A DNA stretch of 64,000 nt. Source: Drosophila pseudoobscura (taxonomy: Eukaryota > Arthropoda > Insecta > Diptera > Drosophilidae). Position 1 is the first letter of the stretch; every line of letters begins with the position of its first letter. The notes below the pieces were generated by a model, which worked only from the letters and a program-made list of their open reading frames with translations, did not search any database and was not told the origin of the DNA. Below are positions 13,145-25,561 of the stretch, piece after piece. The DNA is taken from the NCBI RefSeq assembly GCF_009870125.1, contig NC_046683.1, positions 7,502,001 to 7,566,000 on the forward strand, given 5' to 3'. The position numbers were made by a program, and so were the translations under genes.

Positions 13145-16100
13145 ATGGGCACAGAAACCAAGAGCAACAGTTACACAGGACAGATTTCAACAAGTGGCGG
13201 CAATCCAAAAGTGATGAAAGATTCTTTATCCTTAGTTCGTCAAACGGTCAATCAGCAATCGCAATCGAATCAAAATCAATATCAAAACGATAACGATAAC
13301 GATAACCATTTGAATTCAAATTCAAATTCGTATTCAAACGCAACCAAAAACCAGCCAGAGACAAACAACTCGAACTCGGAGAAGAACAGCACGTCGTTGA
13401 CCAAAGAATCAAAGAAGATTATCGTACCCTTTGTGCCCATATTTGTCGAGGAGGCCGATGTAATTCAAGGTGCCAAGGAGCTATTGAAGGTTATACGACC
13501 GAACTGGGATCTCGCCCACGTTGAATTTAAGGTAATATACAACCCATCAACCAAAACATCCCACACCCGATCCTTTCCTTCAAACCAAAACCAACATACA
13601 TACATACATACATGCATACAATCTATTCCCCATCAACGTTCTCTAACTCTACCTTCAGCACCATCCTCTGAGATTATTCTACATGTATATCTCAAGTCTC
13701 AAGTTGTAGTTCAGTGATCAGTTGAATCACCAAAGGACTGACTGTCCCCCCAGACCGATGCTGTATTTGTACGGTAAACCTTAATCGTATATTTGCTATG
13801 GCTATTCTTACACATTTCCACTGTACATACAATATATATCGTTTCCAACTAATTTACTGGGGAGTCACACAGACAGACAGACCGACAGATATAGAGGGAT
13901 TCGAGTAGAGCGTGTGGCTGGTTGCACAACCTTCCAATAGTAATTATAATGATATATATATATATGTACTGCGCTACCTTGAATATTTGTAAATAGACTT
14001 TGTTATTTTCTTTATTTATTGTGAGCCCCATATTTGAAATTAACATTTATTTTTTTTCACGCTGGTGTTGGTGTTTTTGTTGCTGTTTCTGTTTTCTGTT
14101 TTCTATTGGGGTGTTAGGACAATCCAAGACGTAGTAGAAACCAGTTTTTATTATTTCCCATTTTTCTAATCTCGCGCCACGAGGGAAAAGCGACCGCCCC
14201 GCCCCGCTACGCCCGTTGCCCCTTACCCAAAGAAAGAGACCTGCGTGTCGACACAGATATAGCTTCGAGATTCTAATCTCAAGTCCTTCTTCTCCGACAG
14301 GTGCATTGACTCGAGTGGGCCAGCACCAGGGCCCAGCCATATATTACGGATGAAACAGATACTATACTATATGGGGTGTGTGTGTGCTGATAATGATGTT
14401 CCGTTCCGCTGATACGTTGATAAGAACCAACGAATGTGTGCCCACCCCACACTGAGAGGAAAAAACGAGCTGGCAACCCGTTCAAAGTTTCCATTATAAC
14501 CATTTGTATTCCGAATTTCAGAAGAGCACTTCTTTTTCCTCAGTGTAGCCATAAAGTGCTGCTTAAGCCATAATTCTTTTCGAAAATGGGCCGCTCGCCT
14601 CTGTCTTATCGGTACGCTTATGCCTTGACCTCCTACATATGTACGAGTAATACCTATATATGTGCAATATGTACAAGTATATGTATGTAAGAATGTTTAA
14701 AGTCTAATGAGTATTATAGTACTTATGCTTTTAGTACCACGTACGCAATCATAGTATCTCCAGCCATAGCCAAGATCTATAGATACTCTACTTATATAAA
14801 TCAGGAGAGAGTCTAACCCAAAGAACATTTCGAATAGAAGTGGTTAAACGTTTACGGGTTCTATATTTTCCTATATTTACACGTAAGTGTCCCCTCACTT
14901 AGGGGAACTTTGTACAAGATCATTCGACAATTGTTCACCCGGTCATAGGCCCCTCTACTCATACAAAGGGCGAATCTTTGCCTGGCAATAGGCCTCTGTT
15001 CTGTGTTTCAGTTAATACTTGATATTTTCGAATAATTTCGCACACCCCGTATGTGTGGGGGGGTTATCAATGAGGAGGGTGCCAAGGCAGGGTGCCAATG
15101 TCAAAAAGTTTATCACTGGAAATTATTCGCGTACCCCTGAAAACCCATACTCGTGCAAAATCCACGTATACTATAGAAAATATGTGTATGCGTAGCATGT
15201 GCCAGCGATAAGGAAAGCCCCCCCCTTTTTTTTTAATTGTAGAACGGTTCCGGCTTTAATGAACGGTTTTTTTTCGAAATCTTTCCATTGAAAAATCCCA
15301 AACTAAAACCTTAATGTTACTACGGTTTTGGTTAGAGGGTGATGCAATAACTATATATGTCTATGTATATGTATATCTAGATTCTAGATTCTAGAAGCAA
15401 CAACTCGAACCAACTCCCACCCACAGTCCCCCTAACCCCGTAACCCGCATAACGTTGTTGAATTCGTATAGTAACTGGGCCAAAGGCAATGAGCCATTAA
15501 TAATTGAACATTTTTCGTTTGCGGATTTATTGATTGCAGAGTTTTACCGATGGCATCACAAACAAACTGGTTGGATGTTTCCACAAACCAGCAACCAAAC
15601 TGAAGAAGGACGATGAGAACGATGTGGACACCGACGACAAACAGCAAGAACCATATGTGCCCCCCATCAAAGGTGAGGAGCCACCAGTGCAGGAGGACGA
15701 GGATGAGGAGGAGGAGGAGTTTACGGCAAATGGGGAAACAGATGGCCTACCTCTACAGTACTCCGATAACGTAGTCCTGGTCAGGGTTTATGGAAACAAA
15801 ACAGACCTACTGATCGATCGGAAAGCTGAAACGCAAAATTTTCTACTATTGCATACATATGGACTAGCGCCATCGCTATATGCAACGTTCAAGAATGGCC
15901 TCGTCTACGAATACGTACCTGGTACCACCTTAAATACTGAAAGTGTTCTTTGTCCAGAGATTTGGCCATTGGTTGCTCGTCGTATGGCTGAAATGCATCG
16001 TAAGGTTAGAAAGAATGTGGGAGATATTATTGGAGGAGGTGCTACAGCGGCGGTTGCTACGAGTGCGGATACGAATGTGGATGCAGTAAAGCCATTGCCA

Positions 16101-16850
16101 ATGATATGGACGAAAACGCAAAGCTTTCTTGATTTAGTACCTGAACGTTTTAGTGATGCTGAGAAACACAAAAGGTACGAAACGAAACGAAACGATACCA
16201 GGTGCCATTTACCCACCCAACCGCGTTTTCTTATTGCAGAGTGAAAGGAACATTTCTACCAATTGGTCGACTGCGTGAGGAATTCAACAGCTTGTACAAA
16301 TATCTGGTGGCATTAGACAGTCCAATTGTTTTCTCACACAACGACCTACTGCTGGGCAATGTCGTCTACACGAAAAGCATGAAGACGGTTAACTTTATTG
16401 ACTACGAGTACGCCGATTACAATTTTCAGGCATTCGATATTGGCAATCATTTTGCGGAAATGTGCGGTGTCGACGAGGTGGACTATACGCGCTATCCCAA
16501 GCGCGAGTTTCAATTGCAATGGCTGCGCGTCTACCTCGAGGAATATCTGCAGCGTACGAATATACAGAGCGCCGAGGTTGATTGGCTCTACGTGCAGGTC
16601 AATCAGTTTGCTTTAGCATCGCATATCTTCTGGACAGTGTGGTCCCTATTACAAGCCGAGCATTCCACTATCGATTTCGATTATGTAGGGTAAGTGTATG
16701 CCGAATGCTAAACGTATGGAATTGTAGAATGTGTATTGATTGGTTGATTTCTATTCCAGCTATGCGTTTCTTCGTTACAATGAATACTTGGCCAGGAAGG
16801 AGGAGTTTTTATCATTGACTGCTGCTGCATCACAGAAGAACAATAAATGA
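13145..16850 (+). CDS. eas: easily shocked, ethanolamine kinase
   Basis: Ethanolamine kinase phosphorylates ethanolamine in the first step of the CDP-ethanolamine (Kennedy) route to phosphatidylethanolamine; fly mutants are bang-sensitive. Exons are 13145-13531, 15540-16174, 16240-16689 and 16760-16850, 1563 nt or 520 aa, the length expected for the fly long isoform. The N-terminal ~100 residues are Asn/Gln/Ser-rich and disordered. The kinase core follows: the phosphotransferase motif HNDLLLGN at residues 374-381, then [21 protein letters not shown], the choline/ethanolamine kinase signature. A Glu/Asp-rich insert near 160-185 and a Gly/Ala-rich insert ([14 protein letters not shown]) lie in variable loops. 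The protein ends SQKNNK. The 2.0-kb first coding intron (13532-15539) could hold alternative promoters. Non-coding 5' exons probably lie near 11.2-11.5 kb. Confidence 0.96.
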
Positions 16851-16886
16851 GTTCTCTCTCTCTCTCTCCCTTTCGCTATTCGGAGA

Positions 16887-17029
<143 letters not shown>

Positions 17030-17187
17030 GTGCCCCAGTGATATATGTGTAAACTAAGGCTGGAACGGATCTCAATGTTATGCATATGTATATATACTAT
17101 AACGTGTGTGTGTGTGTGTTCACAAAACAACAGAAAAAAAAACAATCTTAAATTAGTGTCGTATTCGTGCCAGCCTTAGTATATGTA

Positions 17188-17220
<33 letters not shown>

Positions 17221-18097
17221 GAAGAATTTGTATATGTTCTTTAATTTGTAAATTGATATTTTGTAGTCATAAATAAAACGAAACCCGAAGTAATGTACTT
17301 TAAAACATAAACAAAAACATTCAATAGCAAATGGTGCATACTGAATGTTTTAAACAAATATTCTTATTCTACTACTTATGTATGTATGTGTAAATTGTAC
17401 TCGTGTGTAAGCCAGCCAGGGGATCATACTAATATACAATATATATAGTACTAGCTACAAGGATACAACCCCCGAACGTGGAACAATAAGAGAGGCATCT
17501 TTTGTCCTATGATTTGCCCCCCAAAACATTTGGCCTTAAGTCAGGCTTAAGCTTTCTTCGACATTTCTTGCTGAACAACGTAGTTGATTTATTTGAAATA
17601 AAATATTTCCCTTCTCTTTTTTTGTTTTTGTTTTTTGGTGATATCAAATATCCCCCTTTTCAGTTTTGGCTTTAAAGACACTATTGTGATTATTAACTGT
17701 TGTAATCTACATGTAGTATATTGTTTATGTTATGAAGGCGGATTTGTACATGAAGCTTATTAGATTTTACAAGAATTTCGATACAATTTATTTACTTTAT
17801 ACAAAAAAACAGTTTTCGTATATTTTGTAATGGTGTTGTGTACGTTCAACAGACCATTTTTATTATACTGTTGTCCGGTTTCCATCGCCGCCCAGTTTTT
17901 GAACAATCTATAAAGATATACAAACAAAGATATATAAATAAATCGTCAATTATCAAAATTGGTTATAAAATTATATACATTTTTTGTTTTTACAGAATAT
18001 CACACCTACATGTCTAACGAAAATGGGTGCTATAGCTCTTATATATTGGAAAAAGTAATAGGATTTACTTTTTTGTCTTTTTTTAAACAGACCGCGC

Positions 18098-18190
18098 GAC
18101 CTATCGATTTCAATTCAAGCGATTCAGTAAAGCAGACCTGCCAGTGCTGCTTGAAATTCTGGTATCGCAGGTGACTGATATCGATAAGTC
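18098..18190. promoter_or_regulatory. DRE-like sites at the UQCR-14 promoter
   Basis: CTATCGATTT at 18101-18110 and TGATATCGATAAG at about 18177-18188 match the DREF-binding core ATCGAT; the second extends to a near-perfect TATCGATA. They lie 110-195 bp upstream of the UQCR-14 start codon, the usual position for DRE-driven housekeeping promoters. No TATA box was seen. Confidence 0.6.
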
Positions 18191-18295
18191 ATTTCGAGGG
18201 AAGTCTCACCACCAGCTGTAACCAGCTGTCATATCTAAAAAAAAATAGGAGCCAGGCGACCGAGTTTCTAGAATTATTTTCAATTTCCGTGAATA

Positions 18296-18821
18296 ATGGC
18301 GAGCTACATTGCTAGGAAAGGTCCATCGGTTTTCTGTAAGTATTATTTTGGATGGCTGCCACGGCGATGCCCATGAATATGACGCCGCTCTTGTGGTCTG
18401 AATGTTAGAATGATTACGTAAATATGTAACTAAATTTTTTTTTGCAATTGCAGCTAAACTGGGCAAATGGGCCTACAACATGTCTAGATTCAATCAGTAC
18501 GGTAAGTTTAGCACTAATAGCGTTGACAATTGCAACGAAAATGTTTCTAACTATGGATTTGCATTGGATGTAGGTCTGCACCGTGACGATTGTCTCTATG
18601 AGAACGAGGATGTGAAGGAAGCAATCCGCCGTCTGCCCCGCAAGATTTACGACGAGCGCAACTACCGTATTATGCGTGCTCTGCATTTGTCCATGACCAA
18701 AACAATTTTGCCAAAAGAGCAGTGGACTAAGTACGAGGAGGATGTCAAATACTTGGAGCCCTATTTGAACGAGGTGGTTAAGGAGCGCGAGGAGCGTGAG
18801 GACTGGAACAAGAACCACTAA
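18296..18821 (+). CDS. UQCR-14: Cytochrome bc1 complex 14-kDa subunit (QCR7/UQCRB)
   Basis: This is a small structural subunit of mitochondrial complex III in the inner membrane, on the matrix side near cytochrome b. Exons are 18296-18335, 18454-18501 and 18574-18821; they total 336 nt, 111 aa. Recognisable family features are the N-terminal [16 protein letters not shown] segment, the [18 protein letters not shown] helix, [16 protein letters not shown] and the C-terminal [11 protein letters not shown]. The second intron (18502-18573) is only 72 bp and happens to stay open, so an unspliced reading would look coding; the splice is required for the conserved QYGLHRDD joint. The 111-aa length is standard for the family. 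Confidence 0.96.
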
Positions 18822-19044
18822 GAACTTAGCCCCTTCCCCTCCCCCCTAACCACTCAATTTATAAATGTTCAAATACATAGCTTAGATTAAAACTAAATAA
18901 GCTATGAAATTAGCCTGTTTTGCATAGTCAACTAAAGGGGAGATGACATTTTAATTTATTAGTGGGTTAAATGCTCGTGTGGATCAATGGAGTCGTCTCT
19001 CCATATGTGACTTGTGTGTGAGTGTGTGGAATGGTTGTGTGAGC

Positions 19045-19962
19045 TTAAGCATTACGATATGCACCGTTCGTCCTTACCTTTTGCATAAAGGGTAAATTGA
19101 ATATAGATCCCAAGACGGGCACACGTCCAAGGAAATTGATGGCCACGGGGAAGAAGCCGCTGCAAAGATACAAAGAAAAACCCATAGATATAACGATAGA
19201 AGACCCTAGCCTGGAAAATATTGCTCTATGGCGATACTTGTCAATTGTGAAATGGAAGATATTGCCGTTTCCTCGTATTCCTTTAAAGTTTTAACAATTC
19301 CAAAGGCACGCACGCACATGCATAGAAAGCGTGGACGGGCGGACACATGGGTGGGTGGCAGACTGAACAGAATTACAATCACAAATTGATATGTTAATTT
19401 AAAGCAATGCTTTTGGGCCTGTAGGTTTGGAGAAACCTACCAACATTTCGGACTTATCATTTCATGATGCAAACATCTTCCTATCCACGTAACTCTCGAC
19501 AACCACAAAGTATAGATAGCGAATAGCGAACCTGAATAGTGCAAAGAATCCATAGGATTCAACAATCATTCCAATGATGGGGAAGCCCAGCAGAACGATG
19601 AAGATTCCACCAAAGAAGGCGGTTGTGCCTTTAACTTTATGCCGTTGAAAGAAAAAGCGCAAAGTTCGCTCCACGCCGATTACACATCCCAGTCCCGAAA
19701 TGAACAGAATCTGCGGGTGAGGAGAACATTTTGTTAATTATGGGTCGTACTTTGGGTGGTGCGCCAGCTATTGCACATACATTTCCAATTGCGAGTAAAC
19801 CTTTGTCGAACAGAAGCAGCATGCCAAGAAACAAAAACGATATGCCGAAGCCAGCCAAGCCGATGCCAATTTCTATGAAAAGGGTTTCAAATGAGCTCAC
19901 AAATGTGTTACAATAGTTGTATGAACAATGGACGTACTTTGCAGATCTGTTACTTCAATCAT
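19045..19962 (-). CDS. CG32576: Got1-family vesicle transport protein
   Basis: Got1/GOT1B is a tetraspanning protein of ER-Golgi COPII vesicles. Minus-strand exons are 19962-19938 (MIEVTDLQ), 19872-19781, 19710-19532 and 19159-19045, 411 nt or 136 aa. The core IGIGLAGFGISFLFLG, FDKGLLAIGN, ERTLRFFFQ and GGIFIVLLGFPIIGM is highly typical of the family, and the last exon restores GFFPVAINFLGRVPVLGS, the conserved fourth membrane segment region. Without that exon the frame would end in a non-conserved tail. The extreme C-terminus is uncertain: a good donor (AAAAG|GTAAGG) lies near 19079-19084 and an acceptor-like CCCCTTTAG lies about 150 bp downstream, so a further exon with a short different tail is possible. 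It is divergently oriented to caz. Confidence 0.88.
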
Positions 19963-20267
19963 TGTGTCCCTTTTTTGTTTATTTAGGTGAGAGTTTCGGA
20001 CCTGATTGGAAATTCCACGTAAACACGTAAATTATTTAAAAATTGGAACAGCTGATTTCTACAATCTAAAAATTTATCGCATTAACGAATATAAACAATC
20101 ATTCGCAGGGTTGCTCGGCCTGAGTGTTGGAAAACGAGCTGGGATTAAATAAAATCACGATTTCTTGTGCCAGTCATATAATCTTTTTTAGTAAAACTCT
20201 ATAACTCAGGAGCTACATGTTATCGTTTACAGTTACCTATATAGTGGTTGAATAGATGGCATGAATC

Positions 20268-20356
20268 TACCAGAAGAATTGACACTCGTTATTATTTTCC
20301 GCCATTTGCCTCAAGGAGTTGAACTATTTAAATAGAGGGGGCTTAAGTGGGCTACA
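20268..20356 (+). repeat. Partial copy of dispersed repeat, 3' module
   Basis: This segment runs from CCAGAAGAATT through TTTCCGCCATTTGCCTC and GAACTATTTAAATAGAGG to TTAAGTGGGCTA. The same string of blocks is found in inverse orientation at 38277-38370 and in plus orientation at about 47285-47350, with a more decayed copy at 30455-30545. That recurrence identifies it as interspersed repeat DNA. Confidence 0.8.
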
Positions 20357-20385
20357 TTGGTACTGAGGAACCAAATAGAGCTGTC

Positions 20386-20702
20386 AAACCATCGATAGTG
20401 GCGCCACTCGATAGTTTTGAATAAAATGATTCAAAACATCGATACTATCGATGGTATCGAGCTCATATAACAAAGATTAGAAGGCTATTTTTCAAGCAAA
20501 ATTAAAGAAATTTTTATTTCTTATATCGGGGATGTTATATGGTGGCAATGCTGATTGCTCAGACTTCTCAATATCAAAGTAGAGAAGGGGAAGAGACCTA
20601 TAATAGCTCGATAGTATCATGAATAGTAGCAAAACCATCGATAGTAGCAACTAGCACCAAAACATCGATTCTATCGATAGAACCATCGATTGTTTGACAC
20701 CT
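20386..20702. promoter_or_regulatory. Cluster of DRE-like ATCGAT sites upstream of caz
   Basis: At least six ATCGAT cores occur within about 315 bp (near 20392, 20438, 20448, 20638, 20665, 20675 and 20690), several in the extended form CTATCGATAG or CATCGATAG, plus related CTCGATAG sites. ATCGAT is the core of the DREF/BEAF-32 element. The cluster ends about 130 bp before the caz start codon and may serve both caz and the divergent Got1 gene. Confidence 0.7.
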
Positions 20703-20829
20703 CTGTCTCCGCCATTTTGACAAAAGAATTTGTTCTGCCCATAGCGTCCGAATAAATAATATCCGTGTTAGGAGTTATTTTCTCCTGAAATTGTGTTGTT
20801 GAAAAGAGTATTTGCACACGTTATTTGTG

Positions 20830-23800
20830 ATGGATCGTAAGTACACCATCAAGATATATACTTGTGGAAAAAAAACACCGACATATTTGTGCTTTAGGTG
20901 GAGGTTATGGTGGCGGCGGCCAGGGCTTTAATAATTTTAATGTCCCTCCACCAAATATGCAGTCCAGCTACAATCAACCACCTCCAACCCAACGCGGCGG
21001 CGGAGGTAAGAATATATTTTGCATGCTAAACTCTGCAAAACAAAGACTGATAAACGTCTTGAATACAATCTTTCTAGATTACGATTCCGGTATTCGTGGT
21101 TCCGGCAGCGATGGCGGCGGCCCCGGCTCATGGTCCGACAAACGAGGCGGCAGCTCATATGGGTATGTTATTAAAATACATTCATTATGTTCAAATCGGG
21201 ACCGGGGGTACAGTTTTTCCACTGAGGTTACCATGTTTTGTAATTTTTTTTTTGTTATAAGAATGTGTACAACAAATTCATGAACCAATTCCATCGACGA
21301 AATACGGGCCTGCAAAAATGTAAAATAGAAAAAAAAATGTAAGACGCGTGAAAAAGCAATCGATATGTGTGTATGTATGTGTGCATGAGAGAGCATACAT
21401 GTGTATTGAAAATGATTTTTTTTTGAGGAAACGGAAAGGCACTAAATGCGGAAAATACAGCAAAGCGAAAAACATTAAGCAACCGGCTAGAAATAAAAAT
21501 ACATTTTCAAGGAGAAAGCGACATTTGATTCGATGTGTTGCTTCGCCTTTTGGTGGAAACCTATAAAACCAAAACAACACACGCACACACACGCACAAAA
21601 TTATGCATTTTGATATTTGCAAAATATGTATATGTATATGTATGTAGATAATGCAGATAAAACCCCGTTGCATCTGTGAAATTCAGCTCTTATCAATTCG
21701 AAAATTAATATGTGTGGCATATTTGTTGTATATATGTATGTATATGTACAAAACATAAGTTGGAGAGAGAACAGATGCCTGAGGGGTATGATAAAAAACG
21801 TATAACCAATGCGTTCTCCACACCCAAAAGCTGTTCAAAATTCGCATCTTTTGAAAAAAGATAGAAACAAAAACTAGAGTTAAATGTACAACGAAATCGG
21901 TTTGGGTAGAGATAAATTTGGTACAAATAAGGGTCCAAAGATAGGTGCAAGTATCTATTGTATCTATGTGTTTGATATAGTCTTGTTTTACACACGCGAA
22001 CACACACACGCACACTACCGTAACATTAATATTTGCATTTAGATTTAAAAAATATCAATCGTATTAAAAGGGGTGGCCCCTTCCTGGAACGAAAACACTG
22101 CGCGTAATATCAAAATAGTTCTAAGAAAAACAAGCCCCAACCGAGAGTCAAGATACATTTAGGCTCCACACATACGCGCGCACACAATCTGTAATTGAAT
22201 TTCGATCCACAGGCTTCAGGCGCCGCAAAAATAACATCAAAGAAAATACGAGTATAAACAATAACAACAAAGAAAAACCCAATTAATCGTAAAAGTAAAA
22301 CGGATACAATAAGAGTCTCAAATGAACAACTGAACAATTCTGTGACTAACCTTAGAGCCTAAGTTACGAATCGTAGAACTCTGAAATAAATAGAACATTT
22401 TTGGAGACTACCAAGACCTACCCCTCTCCGAACTATGAGTTTTGCAGAATAGTGGGCCACCAGATGGTGGAACAGGGCAAAATGGGAGACACAAATTTGG
22501 TATTGCAAAAACAGATTAAAATATGCTTAAATGTAAGATTAAAGCCTTGAGTTCTCGTATCTTTAAGCCGATATCAAATGATATCCAATATTGTATACCT
22601 GTAGAATATCATTAATATTAATATTTTAGAATATAGATTAAGCATTTGTATTGTGATGTCTTTTGTCTAGCTTACAATTAATTTATAAATTATGTATATA
22701 AATATGAATCGTATGATTATTAAGTATCTAGTGAACAAAAAAGTGCGGTGTCCACCAGAGCATTTGTGATCAGCGATTCGATTCTTCGGTTCAGTTCGGT
22801 TCGGAATTGAATCGATGGATGTGGATTTGGTGCGATCTATGCCGGTGGATGTCTACCGAAATTGTTGGTACAATATTTTGAAACAAGCCGCAAACAAAAA
22901 ACAAAACAAACAAAAAAAAAACAAATATGTATTTGATGCCTTACAAAACCCCAAAACAAATCGAAATTCAAACATTAAATAAGTTCATTCAATATCCTTT
23001 TTTAGAAATGGAGGCGCCAACAAGGACAGCTACAGCAAAGGTAAAAATAATGCAAATAGACTGCAATCCTATCGAGTAATGTATACCAATATTTTTCTAC
23101 ATATTGAACTTAAAAAAACAAAAAAAACCAAACAAAACAAAAACAAAAGGATCCTCCTAAAAGCGAAAAATCTCAAATTCCAAATCAAAAGGAAAGCAAA
23201 GCAAAGCGAAAGAAAAGAAAAGAAAGAAAAGCTAAGCAAAGGCGGCATTCTTTGGTCGTTCTATCGTTCCATCGTTCCATTAGGCTATTTAGGATAGAGT
23301 GTATATCTGAAGAATTTCATGGTGGTTACTTATATATAGCTATGGTTAAGGACGGACTCAAAAAGTGCTGTTGTTGTAATACCGAGGTACTCTAGGGGTT
23401 TCTAGGTGGTGTCCAGAAGAGTCCTGCAGCAAATCTAGCTATACTTTTTATCACATAAAATTGTGTTGTATCTGTCGTGTGTGTACTACATATGTATTGC
23501 TCTGGTTTAATAAGTAAAGCACTATCTATCTGAATATATAAGAGATGTGCAAGGTTGTTTGTTGGTTGACACTGAAGATGGAGTGCCTGGCCGGCCTGGT
23601 GGTTGTGGTGACTAAAGTCGGCAGCTGGCTTTGTGCTATCTGGTGTTGTTGTTGTTGTTGTTGTTATTGTTGTTTCTGCCAATTGCAGTGCAATTTGTGG
23701 GCCCATTCTACGATAATTACATACATTTGATTGTGAGTACGAGTACCTACAGAGATGGGCAGAATGGTGGGTGAATCGTGAGTCGCTTTCATGTTTTTGC

Positions 23801-25561
23801 TAAATCTTTAAAGTAATAAAATGCCCCACATTTTCAGACCGGCACCACTGCTGCTTTCTTGTTTAGCCAGTGCTTAATCGCTTCCTCTCTCTCTATGGCG
23901 CTCTCTCTGGCTCCTGGCTCTCTCTCTCTCTCTCTCTACTGTGGGTGTGTTTGTTGTCGTTTTGGTGGGGTGGGGGAGCCAGAGAGAGAAATAAGGCTAA
24001 GATAAAACTGTTTCCCTCTCTCTATCTGTCTCTCTCTCTCTCTCTCTTTTGCTCGTCTCTTCCCCCTGTCACACTCTGTCTAAAGGTTCTTTTGAAACAA
24101 ACAACAACAAAAAGAAAAAAGGGTTCGGTTCTCTGTGAAGTTGTGAAGTTTTGGTGTCCCACAAATGCCGCTGCAAATCCTGGTTTTTATATATTGCTAA
24201 GCTAGTCTTTTAGTCGGCGCCTGGGCATGGGCGATATATGGTGTTTAACCGATCCATTGATCGGCAGAGTCCGGTGTTGCAATGCCCCCATTTATACATA
24301 CTATATATGGCAAACACGTATACTATTTGTACATTAAGAGGGCACCCTCTTTTGGGAGAGGGGGGCCAAGTTGTGAAAGGAAACCAATCCGCAAAATCCG
24401 CAATAATATTTTTAGTTTCTATAAGCTATTCTTTGCCCTCTGTGCAGCGCGTTCTAACACCTTTTTTGCAATTTTTGTAGGACCCATGGGCGGCGGCGGT
24501 GGGAGCGGCGGCAGCGGTGGTAGTGGCGATCTGATAACCCAGGACGATACCATATTTGTCTCTGGCATGGACACAAATACCACAGAGCAAGACATTGAGA
24601 CGCATTTCGGTGCCATTGGCATCATCAAGGCAAGTATATATCCGGATATCGATGGAATCCCGAATCGTCACAAGTCTGGACAGGAGTTCTAATATCAAAT
24701 CAATTAAACTCTCGAATTGCAGAAGGATAAGCGTACAATGAAGCCAAAGATTTGGCTATACAAGAACAAGGACACCGGTCTGTCGAAGGGTGAGGCCACG
24801 GTCACATACGACGATACCAATGCTGCTCAGTCCGCCATTGAATGGTTTGACGGACGCGTCTTCAAGGGAGCCAATATAAAAGTATCGCTCGCTCAGCGCC
24901 AGAGCACCTGGAACAAGGGCGGCGGTGGGCGCGGCGGTTTCGGTGGTCGTCCACGTGGGGGTGGCGGCGGCGGCGGTGGTGGGGGACGCTTTGACCGCGG
25001 TGGCGGAGGCGGCGGCGGGGGTGGAGGCGGTCGCTTTGATCGCGGCGGTGGTGGCGGCGGCGGTGGCGGAGGCGGCGCCGGTGGCAATGTTCAGCCCCGT
25101 GATGGCGATTGGAAGTGCAACAATTGCAACAACACCAACTTCGCCTGGCGCAACGAATGCAACCGGTAAGTGTGCATGCAGGCTTTACCTTCTCAATGAG
25201 CACTCATCCAATTCGGATCTTTTCCAGCTGCAAGACACCCAAGGGCGGCGAAGATGGCGGCGGCTCCGGGGGCAGCAGCGGGGGATATGGCGGCGGTGGG
25301 GGCGGCTACGGTGGAATGAATGACCGTAACGATCGTGGCATGAACGACCGTGGAGGCGATCGCTCTGGCGGCGGCGGTGGCGGATACAACAACAGAGACC
25401 GCGGCGGCAACTCGGGCGGTGGCGGCCGCTATTCAAACGAGAATGGCCGCGATGGCGGTGGACGTGGAGGCGGAGGGCGTGGTGGTGGTGGCGGCGCCAA
25501 TCGCCGAGATGGCGGCGGTGCTATGCGAAACGACGGCGGCATGCGTTCCAGGCCATACTAA
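20830..25561 (+). CDS. caz: cabeza, FUS/EWS/TAF15-family RNA-binding protein
   Basis: Caz is the fly homologue of FUS, EWS and TAF15, a nuclear RNA-binding protein with roles in transcription and motor-neuron function. Exons are 20830-20836, 20898-21005, 21078-21162, 23006-23040, 24481-24629, 24723-25165 and 25228-25561, summing to 1161 nt or 386 aa (fly protein about 399). The N-terminus MDRGGYGGGGQGFNNF leads into a Gly/Ser/Tyr region. The RRM spans about 101-180 (RNP2 IFVSGM; RNP1-like KGEATVTYDD). An RGG-rich stretch and a RanBP2-type zinc finger (DGDWKCNNCNNTNFAWRNEC, completed by CKTPK) follow. The last residues GGMRSRPY form the PY nuclear-import signal. The first coding exon is only 7 nt. 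The intron after GAIGIIK begins with GC, not GT. Intron 3 is 1.84 kb. Confidence 0.97.

Larger units (their letters stand above)
19963..20829. other. Bidirectional intergenic region between Got1 and caz
   Basis: Both neighbours start outward from this 0.87-kb stretch, so it should hold both promoters. A partial copy of the dispersed repeat family lies at 20268-20356, followed by the ATCGAT cluster. No coding frame is supported. Confidence 0.6.

Noticed and set aside
18480-18821. Continuous 113-codon reading of UQCR-14 through its second intron
   Set aside because: The internal 72 bp has GTAAGT and TAG ends, and removing it restores the conserved QYGLHRDD joint and the standard 111-aa length.
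24862-25203. Antisense His/Arg-rich and poly-Pro frames opposite the caz RGG region
   Set aside because: They arise from complement of glycine codons in caz and have no independent support.
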